From Sphingobacterium hungaricum (GTDB lineage Bacteria > Bacteroidota > Bacteroidia > Sphingobacteriales > Sphingobacteriaceae): a DNA stretch of 64,000 nucleotides. The notes beneath the pieces were generated by a model that ran no database searches, was not told where the DNA came from, and saw nothing but the letters and a program-made list of their open reading frames with translations. Each line of letters begins with the position of its first letter. Position 1 is the first letter of the stretch. The position numbers and the translations under genes are program-made. The DNA lies in contig NZ_MU158698.1 of assembly GCF_015210005.1 (NCBI RefSeq), forward strand, positions 1,571,611 through 1,635,610, read 5' to 3'. Below are positions 63,854-64,000 of the stretch, piece by piece.

Positions 63854-64000
63854 TCACGTTACAAATAACTCTTGCTCTGTGCGAGGAACTAGCTGTAAAG
63901 AAATTGCCTTATCAAACAAGTGTTTAACAGCGTTTCTTCCGGTCACACCTAAGTTTTCAGAATATTGGTTTACGTACAATTCAATATGCTTATACATAAC
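63854..64000 (-). CDS. mqnD: MqnD-like menaquinone biosynthesis protein, C-terminal fragment
   Basis: The frame runs from the right edge to a TGA at 63856-63854, 48 residues. MYKHIELYVNQYSENLGVTG is the conserved tail of 1,4-dihydroxy-6-naphthoate synthase (futalosine pathway), followed by RNAVKHLFDKA. The start and catalytic part lie outside the window. Call from recognition of the tail only. Confidence 0.6.
   Translation of the reverse strand, partial: VMYKHIELYVNQYSENLGVTGRNAVKHLFDKAISLQLVPRTEQELFVT

Noticed and set aside
1..64000. CRISPR arrays, IS elements, integrase or phage genes
   Set aside because: No array of repeats, transposase or integrase motif, or attachment site near tRNA-Glu was seen by eye.

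Overview
The window is a chromosomal segment of a Bacteroidota bacterium, most likely a Sphingobacteriaceae member. The signs are a SusC/SusD pair, many short Sec/lipoprotein signal sequences, DUF4295 after rpmB-rpmG, BshC, an MqnD C-terminus at the right edge, moderate-to-low GC, and many TAnnTTTG-type (-7) promoter boxes. No plasmid, phage, IS or CRISPR signature was seen. Most of the window is ordinary core genome with small accessory islands.

Layout. 1-11.2 kb is a carbohydrate locus: the C-terminus of a COG2407-type sugar isomerase, SusC, SusD, a DUF5722/clan GH-A-like lipoprotein, a small lipoprotein, and an AraR/NrtR-like regulator with a dead Nudix box. It ends in a broken GH2 beta-galactosidase whose 5' end is replaced by the first ~19 codons of a ribulokinase (araB). 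This looks like an arabinose/galactoside utilisation locus carrying a deletion. 11.9-15.9 kb holds a two-gene beta-propeller plus outer-membrane-barrel module. 16-18.5 kb holds a Crp-type regulator, an LLM flavin oxidoreductase and a YjdJ/YjdI-like pair. 18.8-21.2 kb is a LytS/LytTR two-component system whose kinase is frameshifted at homopolymer runs. Facing it is a tandem pair of C39-like exported proteins, one with Cys and His and one lacking both. tRNA-Glu and purD follow. 24.3-33.1 kb is a plus-strand run: MG2/plug protein, enoyl-CoA hydratase, 2,4-dienoyl-CoA reductase, lipoprotein, phosphohexomutase, Nudix hydrolase and a conserved protein of unknown function. 33.2-40 kb is minus strand: OM protein, amidase, DUF1080, Gfo/Idh/MocA and gcvP. 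40.4-44.5 kb has a DDAH-like enzyme, CtlX, a second Crp-like protein and BshC. 44.7-47.8 kb is housekeeping: rimO, ftsY, DUF4295, rpmG, rpmB. 48-55.6 kb holds recO, a cold-shock protein, a SIMPL/DUF4112/DUF4359/RluA/beta-propeller series, gcvT, two small membrane proteins and glutamate dehydrogenase. 55.9-64 kb holds a rhodanese, an M28 peptidase, and a minus-strand run secA - SPOR - M20 amidohydrolase - TPK-like - GNAT, with mqnD cut by the right edge.

Points most worth checking are the araB'/GH2 junction, the active/inactive C39 pair beside a LytTR system, the kinase frameshift, and a recurring arrangement in which a perfect TAnnTTTG box lies 3-5 nt before the ATG (five genes). That spacing predicts leaderless mRNAs; in two of these the box overlaps or abuts the U-tract of the preceding terminator. 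Function calls come from motif and family recognition by eye; no database search was run.
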